Below, piece by piece: positions 41,297 through 50,779 of a stretch of 64,000 nt of DNA (its first letter is position 1; each line of letters starts with the position of its first letter). The DNA is taken from the NCBI GenBank assembly GCA_021771815.1, contig JAETOE010000007.1, positions 35,106 to 99,105 of the forward strand, given 5' to 3'. This DNA comes from Roseburia hominis. GTDB lineage: Bacteria > Bacillota > Clostridia > Lachnospirales > Lachnospiraceae. The notes under the pieces are model-generated. The model was not told the DNA's origin and did no database searches. It worked only from the letters and a program-made list of their open reading frames with translations. A program made the position numbers and the translations under genes.

Positions 41297-44254
41297 ATGT
41301 TATCTATTAACATGAACGACGTTATCACCGTTTTGCAGTCATGCAGACCGCAGATTATCGCATTGGTTGTGTGCCTTTTACTGGCAATCATTGCGACAGT
41401 TGCATGCGTGAAAATGAAAAAGCCGTTAAGAAAGTTAATCCGCAAAGAAGCATGGATCGCATTTCTTGTGGCAGTCGTAGTAATCGTAAATGTGATTATC
41501 TGCGGACCAATGAACACCATGGTGGCATTGGCAACCGGGTCAGGTTCTATTTCGGAGGAGAGCATCTCTCAGTCCGAGGAGCTTTGTACCGATATTGCAG
41601 AAGAGGGTATGGTACTTCTGAAAAATGAAGGAAATGCACTTCCTCTGGAGAACGGCAAGAATATTAACGTATTCGGCTGGTCTTCTACCAATCCGCTTTA
41701 TGGCGGCACCGGTTCCGGAAGTATGTCAGCGGAATATGAGACAGTTACCATTCTTGACAGCCTGAGGAACGCAGGTTTTCAGGTAAATGAGGATCTGGTA
41801 AGCTTCTATACAGGATACAGTGATACACGCCCGACCGTTGGCATGTGGGGACAGGATTGGACTGTAAAAGAGCCGTCTATGGATGATTACAACGCAGCAG
41901 GTATTTTTGAATCAGCAAAAGAGTTTTCTGATACGGCAGTAGTTGTAATTGCCCGTTCCGGTGGAGAGGGTGCAGACCTTCCGACCAGTATCTCCTCTGA
42001 GGATACATTTGTTGAGGGCGGCGGCTTTGGCTCAACGGGGGTTCGCTATAGTGAGAATGCGGACGATATTGACACTTCAAGGCATTATTTGGAACTCTCC
42101 AACCGTGAGACTCAGATGCTAGAGCGCGTAACCGCTGATTACGCAAACGTAATTGTCGTGATCAACTCTGCAAACACCATGGAGCTTGGTTTCTTAGACG
42201 AATATGATTCCATCAAAGCTGCCATCTGGACAGCAGGACCGGGACAGACAGGATTTACTGCATTGGGAGAGATCCTTGCAGGTACCGTAAACCCATCCGG
42301 TAAGACGGTAGATACCTTTGTGAAGGATTTAACAGCAGCACCGAACTATAACAATATCGGTAACTTTATCTATGACAACATGGATGAACACGCTTACACA
42401 TCTGTTGATTTTATTACAGGGGCAGAGGTAACAACGATTCCTTCCTTTGTAAATTATGTGGAAGGCATTTATGTAGGTTACAAATTCTACGAGACTGCTT
42501 ACGCAGAGGCTGAGGCAGGGAATATGGAATTTGACTATGACGCAATGGTACAGTATCCGTTTGGATACGGACTTTCTTACACCACTTTCACACAGGAAAT
42601 GGGTGAGATGACAGAGGCAGACGGTGTTATCAGTTTTGATGTAACCGTTACAAACACTGGTGATGTGGCAGGTAAGGATGTTGTAGAAGTATATTACAAT
42701 CCGCCATACACCAACGGCGGTATTGAGAAAGCTGCAACAAACTTAGTAGCATTTGATAAGACAGAAGTCTTAGAGCCGGGTGCAAGCGAGACCGTCACCA
42801 TCAGCTTTAACGCAGAGGATATGGCGTCCTTTGATGAAAACGGAAAAGGCTGTTATGTATTAGAGGCAGGAGATTATCAGATTTCCATCAATACGGATGC
42901 GCATACGGTAATAGATAGTAAGAGTTATACAGTAGCAAGTGATGTAGTTTATGATGAAAGCAATCCAAGAACTACGGATGATGTAGCAGCAACAAGCTCT
43001 TTTGAAGATGCGGCCGGAGATTTTGAAGTTCTCTCAAGAGCAGACGGATTTGCAAATTATGCGGACGCAACGGCAGCACCAAAATCTTATTCATTATCCG
43101 ATGAGAAAAAAGCGGCATTTATCAACAATGCAAACTATAATCCAGAGGATTACAACAATGCGGATGATGTAATGCCTACGACCGGGGCAAATAACGGTTT
43201 GACTTTAATGGATATGCGCGGACTGGCATATGATGACGAGCAGTGGGATTTATTATTAGACCAGCTTACCGTAGGAGATATGGATTCCCTGATTGCATAC
43301 GGCGGATATTCGACGGCAGCGGTTGGCAGTGTTGGAAAACCACAGACAACGGACTGTGACGGACCTGCATCCATCAATAATAACTTTACAGGAAAAGCAT
43401 CGATCGGATTTCCGGCAGCAACAATGATTGCAGCTACATGGAACGAAGATCTGGCAAACGCATTTGGTCAGGCGATCGGCAAGATGGCAGACGAGATGGG
43501 AGTATCCGGCTGGTATGCGCCGGCTATGAATATTCACAGAAGTGCATTTGCAGGACGTAACTTTGAGTACTATTCTGAGGACGGCGTAATGTCCGGCAAG
43601 ATGGCTGCATCCGCAGTTGCAGGCGCAGAAGAATACGGCGTATACTCCTATATCAAGCACTTTGCATTAAACGATCAGGAAACAAACCGCTGCGGCATGT
43701 TATGTACATGGGCAGGCGAGCAGGCAATTCGTGAGATTTACTTAAAACCGTTTGAGCTTGCAGTCAAAGTGGGCGGTGCAGATGCGGTGATGTCTTCCTT
43801 CAACTACGTTGGAACCACATGGGCAGGCGCTTACTACCCATTACAGACTACTGTGCTCCGTGATGAGTGGGGATTCCGTGGATTTGTATTAACAGACTAC
43901 TACGGTGTATATGGTTACATGGATGCTGACCAGGCAATTCGCGGTGGTACAGATATGTGTCTGGCTCCGATGGATACAGAGACAAACCATCTGACCGACC
44001 AGACAAGTGCAACATCCATCATTGCGGCACGTAATTCCGCACACAATATTTTATATACAGTTGCCAACAGCCGCGCATGTGCATCCGAGCAGGGTGGATT
44101 GGAGAACTGGCAGATAATTCTCATCGTAGTGGATGTAATTGGTATCGCACTGGCAGCGCTTCTTGAAGTACTTACCATTAAGAAATATAAAAAGAGTTTA
44201 GCCGCTGGACCGGTTGTTACAGAAACGAATGCAGCATCAAAGACGGAACGATAA
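41297..44254 (+). CDS. Membrane-anchored GH3 enzyme with reversed domain order
   Basis: The 985-aa protein begins with two membrane helices (residues 15-40 and 50-72). It then has a GH3 C-terminal-type domain (about 90-430; ALPLENGKNINVFGW), a fibronectin-III-like domain (about 430-550), a spacer, and only then the GH3 barrel domain (about 635-915). The nucleophile Asp lies in VLTDYYGVYG near residue 864, with KHFALNDQE upstream. A last membrane helix lies near residues 945-970. The order is therefore permuted compared with the first GH3 gene. The catalytic part should be outside the cell between the anchors. The ATG at 41297 follows GGGAGGAAG. Confidence 0.88.
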   Translation: MLSINMNDVITVLQSCRPQIIALVVCLLLAIIATVACVKMKKPLRKLIRKEAWIAFLVAVVVIVNVIICGPMNTMVALATGSGSISEESISQSEELCTDIAEEGMVLLKNEGNALPLENGKNINVFGWSSTNPLYGGTGSGSMSAEYETVTILDSLRNAGFQVNEDLVSFYTGYSDTRPTVGMWGQDWTVKEPSMDDYNAAGIFESAKEFSDTAVVVIARSGGEGADLPTSISSEDTFVEGGGFGSTGVRYSENADDIDTSRHYLELSNRETQMLERVTADYANVIVVINSANTMELGFLDEYDSIKAAIWTAGPGQTGFTALGEILAGTVNPSGKTVDTFVKDLTAAPNYNNIGNFIYDNMDEHAYTSVDFITGAEVTTIPSFVNYVEGIYVGYKFYETAYAEAEAGNMEFDYDAMVQYPFGYGLSYTTFTQEMGEMTEADGVISFDVTVTNTGDVAGKDVVEVYYNPPYTNGGIEKAATNLVAFDKTEVLEPGASETVTISFNAEDMASFDENGKGCYVLEAGDYQISINTDAHTVIDSKSYTVASDVVYDESNPRTTDDVAATSSFEDAAGDFEVLSRADGFANYADATAAPKSYSLSDEKKAAFINNANYNPEDYNNADDVMPTTGANNGLTLMDMRGLAYDDEQWDLLLDQLTVGDMDSLIAYGGYSTAAVGSVGKPQTTDCDGPASINNNFTGKASIGFPAATMIAATWNEDLANAFGQAIGKMADEMGVSGWYAPAMNIHRSAFAGRNFEYYSEDGVMSGKMAASAVAGAEEYGVYSYIKHFALNDQETNRCGMLCTWAGEQAIREIYLKPFELAVKVGGADAVMSSFNYVGTTWAGAYYPLQTTVLRDEWGFRGFVLTDYYGVYGYMDADQAIRGGTDMCLAPMDTETNHLTDQTSATSIIAARNSAHNILYTVANSRACASEQGGLENWQIILIVVDVIGIALAALLEVLTIKKYKKSLAAGPVVTETNAASKTER

Positions 44255-44271
44255 TTGAGTGTGTATCAGGA

Positions 44272-44299
44272 CTTAGGCGGGGCAATGGCCTCGCCTAAG
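44272..44299 (+). other. Hairpin between the GH3 gene and the GtrA-like gene
   Basis: CTTAGGCG (44272-44279) pairs with CGCCTAAG (44292-44299). There is no T-run, so it may stabilise an mRNA end or lower read-through rather than terminate. Confidence 0.45.
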
Positions 44300-44351
44300 C
44301 CGCATTCGCAGTGACAGGCTGTTTGTAAAATAAACAGGGGGAAAGAAAAAC

Positions 44352-44924
44352 ATGGAAAAAATAAAAAATTTATGGGCGGGCTTTGTCGATAAACATCCAA
44401 GCGCAGCAAAGTGGATCCGGGAAGGCGGATTGTTTGTAATTGTAAGTAATTTAATTACAGTATTCAAATATTTGCTGCTGCTGTTTCTGCCTCTGGCATT
44501 TGCGGGGCTTCCAAATGTGGATTTTGGTTTCCCGGGAATCGACATTACTTTATTTGGAGAAACATTCAAATGGAATATCATCGGATACGATGCTGCACAT
44601 GGCGGACTGCCTTATTTTTGCGCATATATGATAGCTATGTTCGTGGGAGAATGCATTAACTTCCCGATCCAGCGCAGCTTTGTATTCCGCAGCAAGGGGA
44701 AGATCTGGTATCAGGGGATGTGGTACCTGATTGCATTCTGCATTGTTACCTGTATTGTTAACTCCATTAACTGTATCTGGGTCGCGGTTGCGGGATTGTT
44801 TGTGCCGGGATGGCTCTATAATATTGGAACGACTGTATTAAACGGCGGCATTTCCATGGTGGTGTTCTTCTTTGTCAACAAGATTATTTTCCCGGAGGGC
44901 GAAGCAAAAGCAAAAACTGCATAG
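44352..44924 (+). CDS. GtrA-like membrane protein
   Basis: The 190-aa protein has four hydrophobic segments and the segment NFPIQRSFVFRSKGK between helices two and three, which resembles the GtrA family. That family moves lipid-linked sugars or affects wall glycosylation. It is longer than usual because of a polar insert after the first helix (about residues 55-80). It lies 97 nt after the GH3 gene with a hairpin between, so it is probably in the same transcript. Confidence 0.65.
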   Translation: MEKIKNLWAGFVDKHPSAAKWIREGGLFVIVSNLITVFKYLLLLFLPLAFAGLPNVDFGFPGIDITLFGETFKWNIIGYDAAHGGLPYFCAYMIAMFVGECINFPIQRSFVFRSKGKIWYQGMWYLIAFCIVTCIVNSINCIWVAVAGLFVPGWLYNIGTTVLNGGISMVVFFFVNKIIFPEGEAKAKTA

Positions 44925-44948
44925 CTTAAAGCAGGAAATGTTAATAAA

Positions 44949-44977
44949 TTGACAATTCTATGATTATTTAATAAAAT
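44949..44977 (+). promoter_or_regulatory. Promoter of the HIT gene
   Basis: A consensus TTGACA (44949-44954) and TAAAAT (44972-44977) are 17 bp apart, about 100 nt upstream of the start. Confidence 0.6.
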
Positions 44978-45077
44978 GGTCAAGTAATTGTTAAATGATT
45001 TATATACCCATAAAAGAAGAACAACAACACATCGGCCTTTTATGGTATTATCATTTCTGACAGAAAGGAGCAAAACC

Positions 45078-45497
45078 ATGAGCGATGCAAATTGCATTTT
45101 CTGCAGGATTATTGCAGGAGAAATCCCATCTAACACAATCTATGAGGATGATACCTTTAAGGTTATTCTGGACGCTAGTCCTGCATCGAAGGGGCATGCG
45201 CTGATTCTCCCCAAGAAACACTGCGCAGATATCTACGAGATTGATGAAGAGGTCGCTGCGGGGGCAATGAGGCTGGCAAAGAAGCTGGCTTGTCACATGA
45301 CGGAGGTGCTTTCCTGCGATGGATTTAATATTCTGCAGAACAATCATGAGGTGGCAGGGCAGACTGTGTTCCATTTTCATATGCATCTGATTCCGCGTTA
45401 TCAGAATGCAAAGAACAATGATATTCTGATGTGGAGCCATGAGACTTTTACTGACGAGGAGATGGCACAGATCAGAGATTCATTGAAATACGAATAG
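45078..45497 (+). CDS. HIT family nucleotide hydrolase/transferase
   Basis: The 139-aa protein has the histidine triad FHFHMHLIPR near residue 99 and the N-terminal CIFCRIIAGEIPSNTIYEDD with the zinc-site cysteines. It is a small cytoplasmic enzyme acting on nucleoside phosphoramidates or dinucleotides. AAAGGAG lies 8 nt before the ATG at 45078. The gene is monocistronic. Confidence 0.93.
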   Translation: MSDANCIFCRIIAGEIPSNTIYEDDTFKVILDASPASKGHALILPKKHCADIYEIDEEVAAGAMRLAKKLACHMTEVLSCDGFNILQNNHEVAGQTVFHFHMHLIPRYQNAKNNDILMWSHETFTDEEMAQIRDSLKYE

Positions 45498-45533
45498 AAG
45501 AATTATGTAAATATATAATGTGCGTTACATGAA

Positions 45534-45567
45534 AAAAGCCTGATTGACGGATGTCAATCGGGCTTTT
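45534..45567. terminator. Bidirectional terminator between the HIT gene and murG
   Basis: AAAAGCCTGATTGAC (45534-45548) pairs with GTCAATCGGGCTTTT (45553-45567). T-runs on both strands serve the two convergent genes. Confidence 0.85.
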
Positions 45568-45573
45568 ACTGTA

Positions 45574-46644
45574 CTATTCTGCAGAAACCTCTTCGATCAG
45601 GCGCATGATCGTCTGAATGGAGTCATGCTGATTGCTCTGTGCCATTGCTTCAATATAAGAAGCCTTTTTCTTCGAAACGTGCTCGATGGCTTCTAAGAGC
45701 GTCGTGTTGGTAAGCTCCTCTTCCTCAAGCACATAGCTAAAGCCTTGCGAGCGGAAAGAGTTCGCATTCAGAATCTGGTCGCCGCGGCTTGCAGCAGCGG
45801 GGAGCGGAATCAGAATGTTCGGCTTGTGCAGTGTGAGAAGCTCGCAGATCGCATTTGCTCCGGCGCGTGAGATGACAAGAGAAGCGAGCGCGAACATATC
45901 GGCAAGTTCCTGGTTGGCATACTCGAATTGCGCATATCCTGCTATGGAATTTAACGAAGCGTCGAGATTTCCCTTTCCGCACAGATGAATGATATTATAA
46001 TTCTTGATCAATTCAGGAAGCAGATTGCGAATTGCGGTGTTGATGGCGCGTGACCCGCTGCTGCCGCCGATAATCAGAATACAGGATTTGGAGCGGTCGG
46101 TAAAGTTGCAAAGAGACATAGCGCGCTCGGCGTTTCCCGATAACAACTCTTTGCGGATCGGTGATCCGGTCAGAACCGCTTTGTCCTTCGGAACATATTC
46201 CATCGTCTCCGGGAAATTGCAGCAGACCTTTGTCGCTTTCGGGATAGCGATACGGTTGGCAAGCCCCGGTGTCAGATCGGATTCGTGAATGATTGCCGGA
46301 ATCTTGCAGCGGCTTGCAGCCAGGACCACAGGAACAGATACGAAGCCGCCTTTTGAGAAGATGATGTCCGGCTTTAATTTCTTTAACAATTTAACGGACT
46401 GACTGTAGCCCTTTAGTACCTTAAATGGATCTGAAAAATTCTTGGGATCAAAATAGCGTCTGAGCTTCCCGGAAGAAATCCCGTAATAAGGGATGCCCTG
46501 CTCTTCGATGAGCCGTTTCTCGATTCCTTCGTAGGAGCCAATATAAGAAATTTCATAACCTTCTTTCTGCAGAGCCGGCAGCAGCGCGATATTTGGCGTC
46601 ACGTGTCCGGCGGTACCGCCTCCGGTCATTACAATTTTTTTCAT
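45574..46644 (-). CDS. murG: UDP-GlcNAc:lipid I GlcNAc transferase MurG
   Basis: The 356-aa enzyme makes lipid II at the inner face of the membrane, the last cytoplasmic step of peptidoglycan synthesis. The N-terminal glycine loop (MTGGGTAGHVTPN), the HESDLTPGLANR segment and the C-terminal donor site (GGSSGSRAIN, SRAGANAICELL, PLPAAASRGDQILNA) are all present. It stands alone, away from the usual dcw cluster. The promoter is at 46680-46708. Confidence 0.95.
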   Translation of the reverse strand: MKKIVMTGGGTAGHVTPNIALLPALQKEGYEISYIGSYEGIEKRLIEEQGIPYYGISSGKLRRYFDPKNFSDPFKVLKGYSQSVKLLKKLKPDIIFSKGGFVSVPVVLAASRCKIPAIIHESDLTPGLANRIAIPKATKVCCNFPETMEYVPKDKAVLTGSPIRKELLSGNAERAMSLCNFTDRSKSCILIIGGSSGSRAINTAIRNLLPELIKNYNIIHLCGKGNLDASLNSIAGYAQFEYANQELADMFALASLVISRAGANAICELLTLHKPNILIPLPAAASRGDQILNANSFRSQGFSYVLEEEELTNTTLLEAIEHVSKKKASYIEAMAQSNQHDSIQTIMRLIEEVSAE

Positions 46645-46679
46645 AGAATAAAATCCCTTTCCTAATCTCTACTTCCCTA

Positions 46680-46708
46680 ATTATTATACCCTTATGCGCA
46701 AAAGTCAA
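46680..46708 (-). promoter_or_regulatory. Promoter of murG
   Basis: On the minus strand TTGACT (46703-46708) and AATAAT (46680-46685) are 17 bp apart. A TATAAT with a 14-bp spacer overlaps and is an alternative. Confidence 0.5.
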
Positions 46709-46821
46709 GAAAAGACTTGTAATTTCGGGAATATGGAGCACAATAGACGAAGAATGTATGAAAACGTTGCCGTCCGCGAAAATTGTCTAAAAACAAAGCG
46801 CAGTAAGCGACAGAAAATTTT

Positions 46822-46849
46822 TTGAAAGCCGCCCGGGTATTTCTATAAT
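46822..46849 (+). promoter_or_regulatory. Promoter of the 147-aa hypothetical gene
   Basis: TTGAAA (46822-46827) and a consensus TATAAT (46844-46849) are 16 bp apart, 60 nt before the start codon. Confidence 0.7.
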
Positions 46850-46908
46850 AAGTAGCGAAATATCGCAGACGGTTTTTGACCGCCCGATAGAAAGGAGAGG
46901 TAGCGTGT

Positions 46909-47352
46909 ATGGAACAGATTATTTCTTTTCTGGCGGAATATGCCGGGGAAATTGCCGCAGTGACGGGATCGTTTACAACCATTCTTTTGTTTGCTGCATT
47001 ACATAGGATAAGAAAAATTGAAAATTACATACAGGAGATTGCAGGAAATACGGCGGAGGACGAGCAGGATGAGAAGGAGGAACCGGGAATGCAGGCAATC
47101 TCCGTTACGGAAAATGCCGGACAAGCAGTATTAAACGAAGGGCAGGGTGCAGAGAAGTCCGGACAAGCTGCATCAAACGAAGGGCAGAGCGCAGGGAGCG
47201 TCGGATGGACCGTACCTGGCGCAAGACAGAGCGCAGGGAACACCGGGCAAGCCGTACCTGGCGTGGGACAAGCCGCAGAGCCGCCGCAGACGGACGGAAG
47301 CATGCCCCCGGGTCAGTTGATAGATGAGGTTCTCGGCGAAGTATTTTCCTGA
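46909..47352 (+). CDS. Hypothetical protein with one membrane segment and Gly/Gln repeats
   Basis: The 147-aa protein has a hydrophobic N-terminal helix (residues 8-32), a short charged coil (IRKIENYIQEIAGN) and a low-complexity tail. The tail has four to five degenerate units of about 12-15 residues around EGQ-x-A-x3-GQAV. It ends in PPGQLIDEVLGEVFS. No family is recognised. AGGAGAGG lies 8 nt before the ATG. Membrane topology suggests a small anchored protein with a flexible tail. It lies upstream of pgi with 100 nt between. Confidence 0.65.
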   Translation: MEQIISFLAEYAGEIAAVTGSFTTILLFAALHRIRKIENYIQEIAGNTAEDEQDEKEEPGMQAISVTENAGQAVLNEGQGAEKSGQAASNEGQSAGSVGWTVPGARQSAGNTGQAVPGVGQAAEPPQTDGSMPPGQLIDEVLGEVFS

Positions 47353-47454
47353 TGTCCAAGAAACCGCTTGCGGGATGCAGATAGGTTTGATAAAATTAAC
47401 ATTAATGAATTTTATATAGCTTCAGCAATTTTTTAGAGACAAAGGAGTGCAAAA

Positions 47455-48804
47455 ATGGGAAAAATATCTTTTGATTACTCAAAAGCCGCTGGCTTTATCA
47501 GCGAAGAGGAAGTGTCTTACATGAGCAAGCTCGTAGCAGACGCGAAGGAGCTGCTTGTGTCGAGAGAGGGCGCCGGAAACGATTTCCTGGGATGGATCGA
47601 TCTGCCGGTAGATTATGATAAGGACGAATTTGCGCGCATCAAGAAGGCGGCAGAGAGGATTCAGTCTGACTCTGAGGTGCTTGTCGTGATCGGTATCGGC
47701 GGTTCTTATCTTGGAGCGAGAGCTGCGATTGAATTCTTAAGACATGGCTTTTATAATAATCTTCCGAAGGAAGTGAGAAAGACGCCGGAGATCTACTACG
47801 CAGGAAACAGCATCAGCGGAACATATTTAAAGGGGCTTGTCGATGTAATCGGTGACAGGGACTTTTCCGTAAATATCATTTCCAAGTCCGGAACGACGAC
47901 CGAGCCGGCAATCGCATTCCGTGTATTCAAGGATATGCTTGAGAAGAAGTATGGGAAAGAGGGCGCGGCGAAGAGAATCTACGCGACTACGGATAAGGCG
48001 AAGGGAGCGCTTAAGAATCTTGCGACCGAGGAAGGCTACGAGACATTTGTTGTGCCGGATGACGTGGGAGGACGTTTCTCCGTACTCACAGCAGTAGGTC
48101 TTCTGCCGATCGCTGTCAGCGGCGCAGATATTGATAAGCTCATGGAAGGTGCAGCAGAAGGAAGAAAGCTTGCGTTAGAGCAGGATTTTGCGCAAAATGA
48201 TTCCTTACAGTACGCTGCGATCCGTAATATTTTACTTCGCAAGGGAAAGGCAGTCGAGGTTCTGGCTGATTATGAGCCGAGCCTGCACTATGTTGCCGAG
48301 TGGTGGAAGCAGCTCTGCGGCGAGAGTGAAGGAAAGGATCAGAAGGGACTTTTCCCGGCGTCGGTTGATTTTACGACAGATCTTCATTCTATGGGTCAGT
48401 TTATCCAGGACGGTTCGAGAGTGATGTTCGAGACGGTCCTCAATGTGGAGACTTCAAGAGAGACGGTCGTCATTAATGAGGAGCCGGTCGATCTTGACGG
48501 GCTGAACTATCTGGCGGGCAAGGATATGGACTTTGTAAATAAGAGTGCGATGAACGGAACGATTCTTGCGCACACCGACGGAAATGTTCCGAATCTTATG
48601 GTAAGGATTCCGGAGCAGAATGAGTTTTATCTTGGCGAACTGTTCTATTTCTTTGAGTTTGCAGTGGGAATCAGCGGATACCTTCTCGGTGTAAATCCGT
48701 TCAACCAGCCGGGCGTTGAGAGCTATAAGAAGAATATGTTCGCTTTGCTTGGAAAACCGGGTTACGAGGAGGCGCGCGAAGCGCTGTTAAAGAGACTTTC
48801 CTAA
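47455..48804 (+). CDS. pgi: Glucose-6-phosphate isomerase
   Basis: The 449-aa glycolytic enzyme interconverts glucose-6-phosphate and fructose-6-phosphate. Typical segments are [32 protein letters not shown] and the C-terminal [16 protein letters not shown] with the conserved Lys. Length is normal for the short bacterial form. AAAGGAG precedes the ATG. A strong terminator follows. Confidence 0.96.
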   Translation: MGKISFDYSKAAGFISEEEVSYMSKLVADAKELLVSREGAGNDFLGWIDLPVDYDKDEFARIKKAAERIQSDSEVLVVIGIGGSYLGARAAIEFLRHGFYNNLPKEVRKTPEIYYAGNSISGTYLKGLVDVIGDRDFSVNIISKSGTTTEPAIAFRVFKDMLEKKYGKEGAAKRIYATTDKAKGALKNLATEEGYETFVVPDDVGGRFSVLTAVGLLPIAVSGADIDKLMEGAAEGRKLALEQDFAQNDSLQYAAIRNILLRKGKAVEVLADYEPSLHYVAEWWKQLCGESEGKDQKGLFPASVDFTTDLHSMGQFIQDGSRVMFETVLNVETSRETVVINEEPVDLDGLNYLAGKDMDFVNKSAMNGTILAHTDGNVPNLMVRIPEQNEFYLGELFYFFEFAVGISGYLLGVNPFNQPGVESYKKNMFALLGKPGYEEAREALLKRLS

Positions 48805-48850
48805 GTCAAAAGTACCGGAAATTTAAAATTTGGCGAAATGCACAAAAGAT

Positions 48851-48896
48851 CGCGGGAACCCTTGAAAATAGAGGGTTTCCGCGGTCTGTTTTTTTG
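48851..48896 (+). terminator. Terminator after pgi
   Basis: CGCGGGAACCCT (48851-48862) pairs with AGGGTTTCCGCG (48872-48883), with one G-T pair, and is followed by TTTTTTT. Confidence 0.85.
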
Positions 48897-48934
48897 GAAA
48901 GACGAGTGGGCTGCGCGTGGATTGCGCCAAAAAC

Positions 48935-48963
48935 TTGACAAAAAAAATTTGCTTTGCTATAAT
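48935..48963 (+). promoter_or_regulatory. Consensus sigma-A promoter of the SleB-type hydrolase gene
   Basis: TTGACA (48935-48940) and TATAAT (48958-48963) are both perfect, with a 17-bp, A-rich spacer. The 5' leader is about 100 nt. Confidence 0.85.
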
Positions 48964-49065
48964 TTCGCTGTAACAAATCCGTAATAATTGTAACAAAATA
49001 TGAATAAAACAGCACAAAAGTGTAATACTATTTCAATAAAATGGTAGACACTGATGGAGGGTTCT

Positions 49066-50718
49066 ATGAATTTAAAAAAGAGAGCGGTTGAAGGTATCGT
49101 GGTTGCCGGTTCACTGGTGATGATGAGTTCAATCGCACAGGCTGCGGATGTGGCAGGAACACAGCCGATGACCGCAGCAGCAGTGACAAGAACGGACTTA
49201 GCTACAAATGGAACGGCAGGAATTGTTGCAGAATTGAATCAATTTGAAATGAGCGCGTTAGAGGGTATTGACCAGACCGCGGGCGTAGAGCAGATGAACC
49301 GGGTATTGGTTGCTGCGGCGGAAGCAACCTCGGTGGATGGGACAGAGCCGGACGCAGCAGGACAGCAGGCGGCAGGCATAACGGCGCAGCTGACGGGCGG
49401 GGTGACGACAGATGTTGCCGTGCAGCCGGGCGGTGCAGCGGATGTGGACAGTACTTTGGCGATTGACGGCGCGCAGGCAGGAGTTACCGCACAGTTGACA
49501 GACAGCCTGCAGGAAGGCGCTACAGGGCAGCCGACGGACGGAACTTCGGCGGATGGAACAATCGCAGATGCGGAGACGCAGCCGACGGATGGAGCGATCG
49601 CAGATATGGAGACACAGCCGACAGACGGAACGACCACAGATGCGGAAACACAGCCGACGGACGGAATTTCGGCGGATGGAACAATCGCAGATGCGCAGAC
49701 GCAGCCGACAGACGGAACCGCCACAGATGCGGAGACGCAGCCGACAGACGGAACGATCACAGATGCGCAGACGCAGCCGACAGACGGAACGACCACAGAT
49801 ACGACGACGCAGCCGAATGACGAAGCGGAGGAATGGCAGGACCGCCTGATGGCAGATGTAAATGAGTTCCTTTACATTCGGGCAGAGGGAAGCGAGGATG
49901 CCGAGATCGTCGGAAAGTTATATAAAGGAGCAGTGGCACAGGTTGCCGAGGTCGGCGATACATGGACACATGTGACATCCGGAAACGTAGACGGATATGT
50001 GATGAATTCTTACTGTCTCTACGGGACGGACGCATTGAATTATGCAAACGAGACGTTTGATGTGGAAGCAGAGATCCAGACAGACGGACTTCGCGTCAGA
50101 AGCAGCGCAGACCCAGAGGCGTCCGTGCTTGCGGCAGTATCGACGGGAATGTCTTTCCCGGTAGATGCGGATGCGGAAGCGGTAGAAGGATGGGTTGCCA
50201 TTGATTATAAGGGCAGCACAGGATATGTCAGCGCTGAATATGTGACGACAGAGCTTGCACTCGGAGAAGCAGTCACCATTGAGGAAGAGAAGGAGCGGCT
50301 TGCGAAGGAGGCTGCGGAAGCGGCGAAGTCTGCGCAGGTTTCCAGCTCGGGAACTGTACAGAACGGGGCTATGGCAGCATCCGTAGATGATGTGACGCTG
50401 CTTGCGGCATTGATTCAGTGCGAGGCGGGCAGTGAGAGCTATGAGGGACAGCTTGCGGTCGGAGCGGTTGTTATGAACCGTGTGAGATCCGGTGCTTATC
50501 CGGGCAGTATTTACGGCGTTATTTATGAGTCAGGTCAGTTTACGCCGGCAGGAAGAGGTTCTGTTGCAAGTGTTGCAGCGAACGGTCCGAAGGCAAGCTG
50601 CGTTCAGGCAGCGCAGGAAGCCATCAACGGCGCGGACAATACCGGTGGAGCGGTCCGTTTCCGCGGAGCGTCATCAGGTCAGCCGGGCGTTGTGATCGGC
50701 AACCACGTATTCTGGTAA
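49066..50718 (+). CDS. Secreted cell-wall hydrolase, SleB type, with SH3 domains
   Basis: The 550-aa exported protein has a signal peptide (residues 1-27, ending AQAAD). A Thr/Asp/Gln-rich tandem repeat region spans about 155-248. Two SH3-like wall-binding domains follow (about 260-320 and 336-395). The C-terminal hydrolase domain (about 441-550) contains LAALIQCEAGSESYEGQLAV and MNRVRSG, matching the SleB/Hydrolase_2 lytic transglycosylase family with its catalytic Glu in the CEAGSE segment. The perfect promoter suggests strong vegetative expression, so this is probably a general wall enzyme rather than the spore cortex enzyme. ATG 49066 lies 4 nt after GGAGGG. Confidence 0.88.
   Translation: MNLKKRAVEGIVVAGSLVMMSSIAQAADVAGTQPMTAAAVTRTDLATNGTAGIVAELNQFEMSALEGIDQTAGVEQMNRVLVAAAEATSVDGTEPDAAGQQAAGITAQLTGGVTTDVAVQPGGAADVDSTLAIDGAQAGVTAQLTDSLQEGATGQPTDGTSADGTIADAETQPTDGAIADMETQPTDGTTTDAETQPTDGISADGTIADAQTQPTDGTATDAETQPTDGTITDAQTQPTDGTTTDTTTQPNDEAEEWQDRLMADVNEFLYIRAEGSEDAEIVGKLYKGAVAQVAEVGDTWTHVTSGNVDGYVMNSYCLYGTDALNYANETFDVEAEIQTDGLRVRSSADPEASVLAAVSTGMSFPVDADAEAVEGWVAIDYKGSTGYVSAEYVTTELALGEAVTIEEEKERLAKEAAEAAKSAQVSSSGTVQNGAMAASVDDVTLLAALIQCEAGSESYEGQLAVGAVVMNRVRSGAYPGSIYGVIYESGQFTPAGRGSVASVAANGPKASCVQAAQEAINGADNTGGAVRFRGASSGQPGVVIGNHVFW
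49528..49809 (+). repeat. Minisatellite of 36-bp and 51-bp units in the hydrolase gene
   Basis: Seven units begin QPTDG. Their lengths in codons run 17, 12, 12, 17, 12, 12, 12; the longer form carries an added S-A-D-G-T. The near-identity of the DNA suggests recent slippage or recombination. The encoded region should be an extended linker. Confidence 0.85.
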
Positions 50719-50737
50719 ATTTATAGAGAACAGCGGA

Positions 50738-50779
50738 GAGCCGCGGGAGAGTGAATGACATTTCCTGCGGCTCTTTTTT
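50738..50779 (+). terminator. Terminator after the SleB-type hydrolase gene
   Basis: GAGCCGC-GGGA (50738-50748) pairs with TCC-TGCGGCTC (50763-50773) and is followed by TTTTTT (50774-50779). Confidence 0.8.

Noticed and set aside
49239..49796. Minus-strand open frame opposite the hydrolase repeats (VPSVGCVSA-type repeats)
   Set aside because: It is a direct antisense image of the minisatellite with no start signal.
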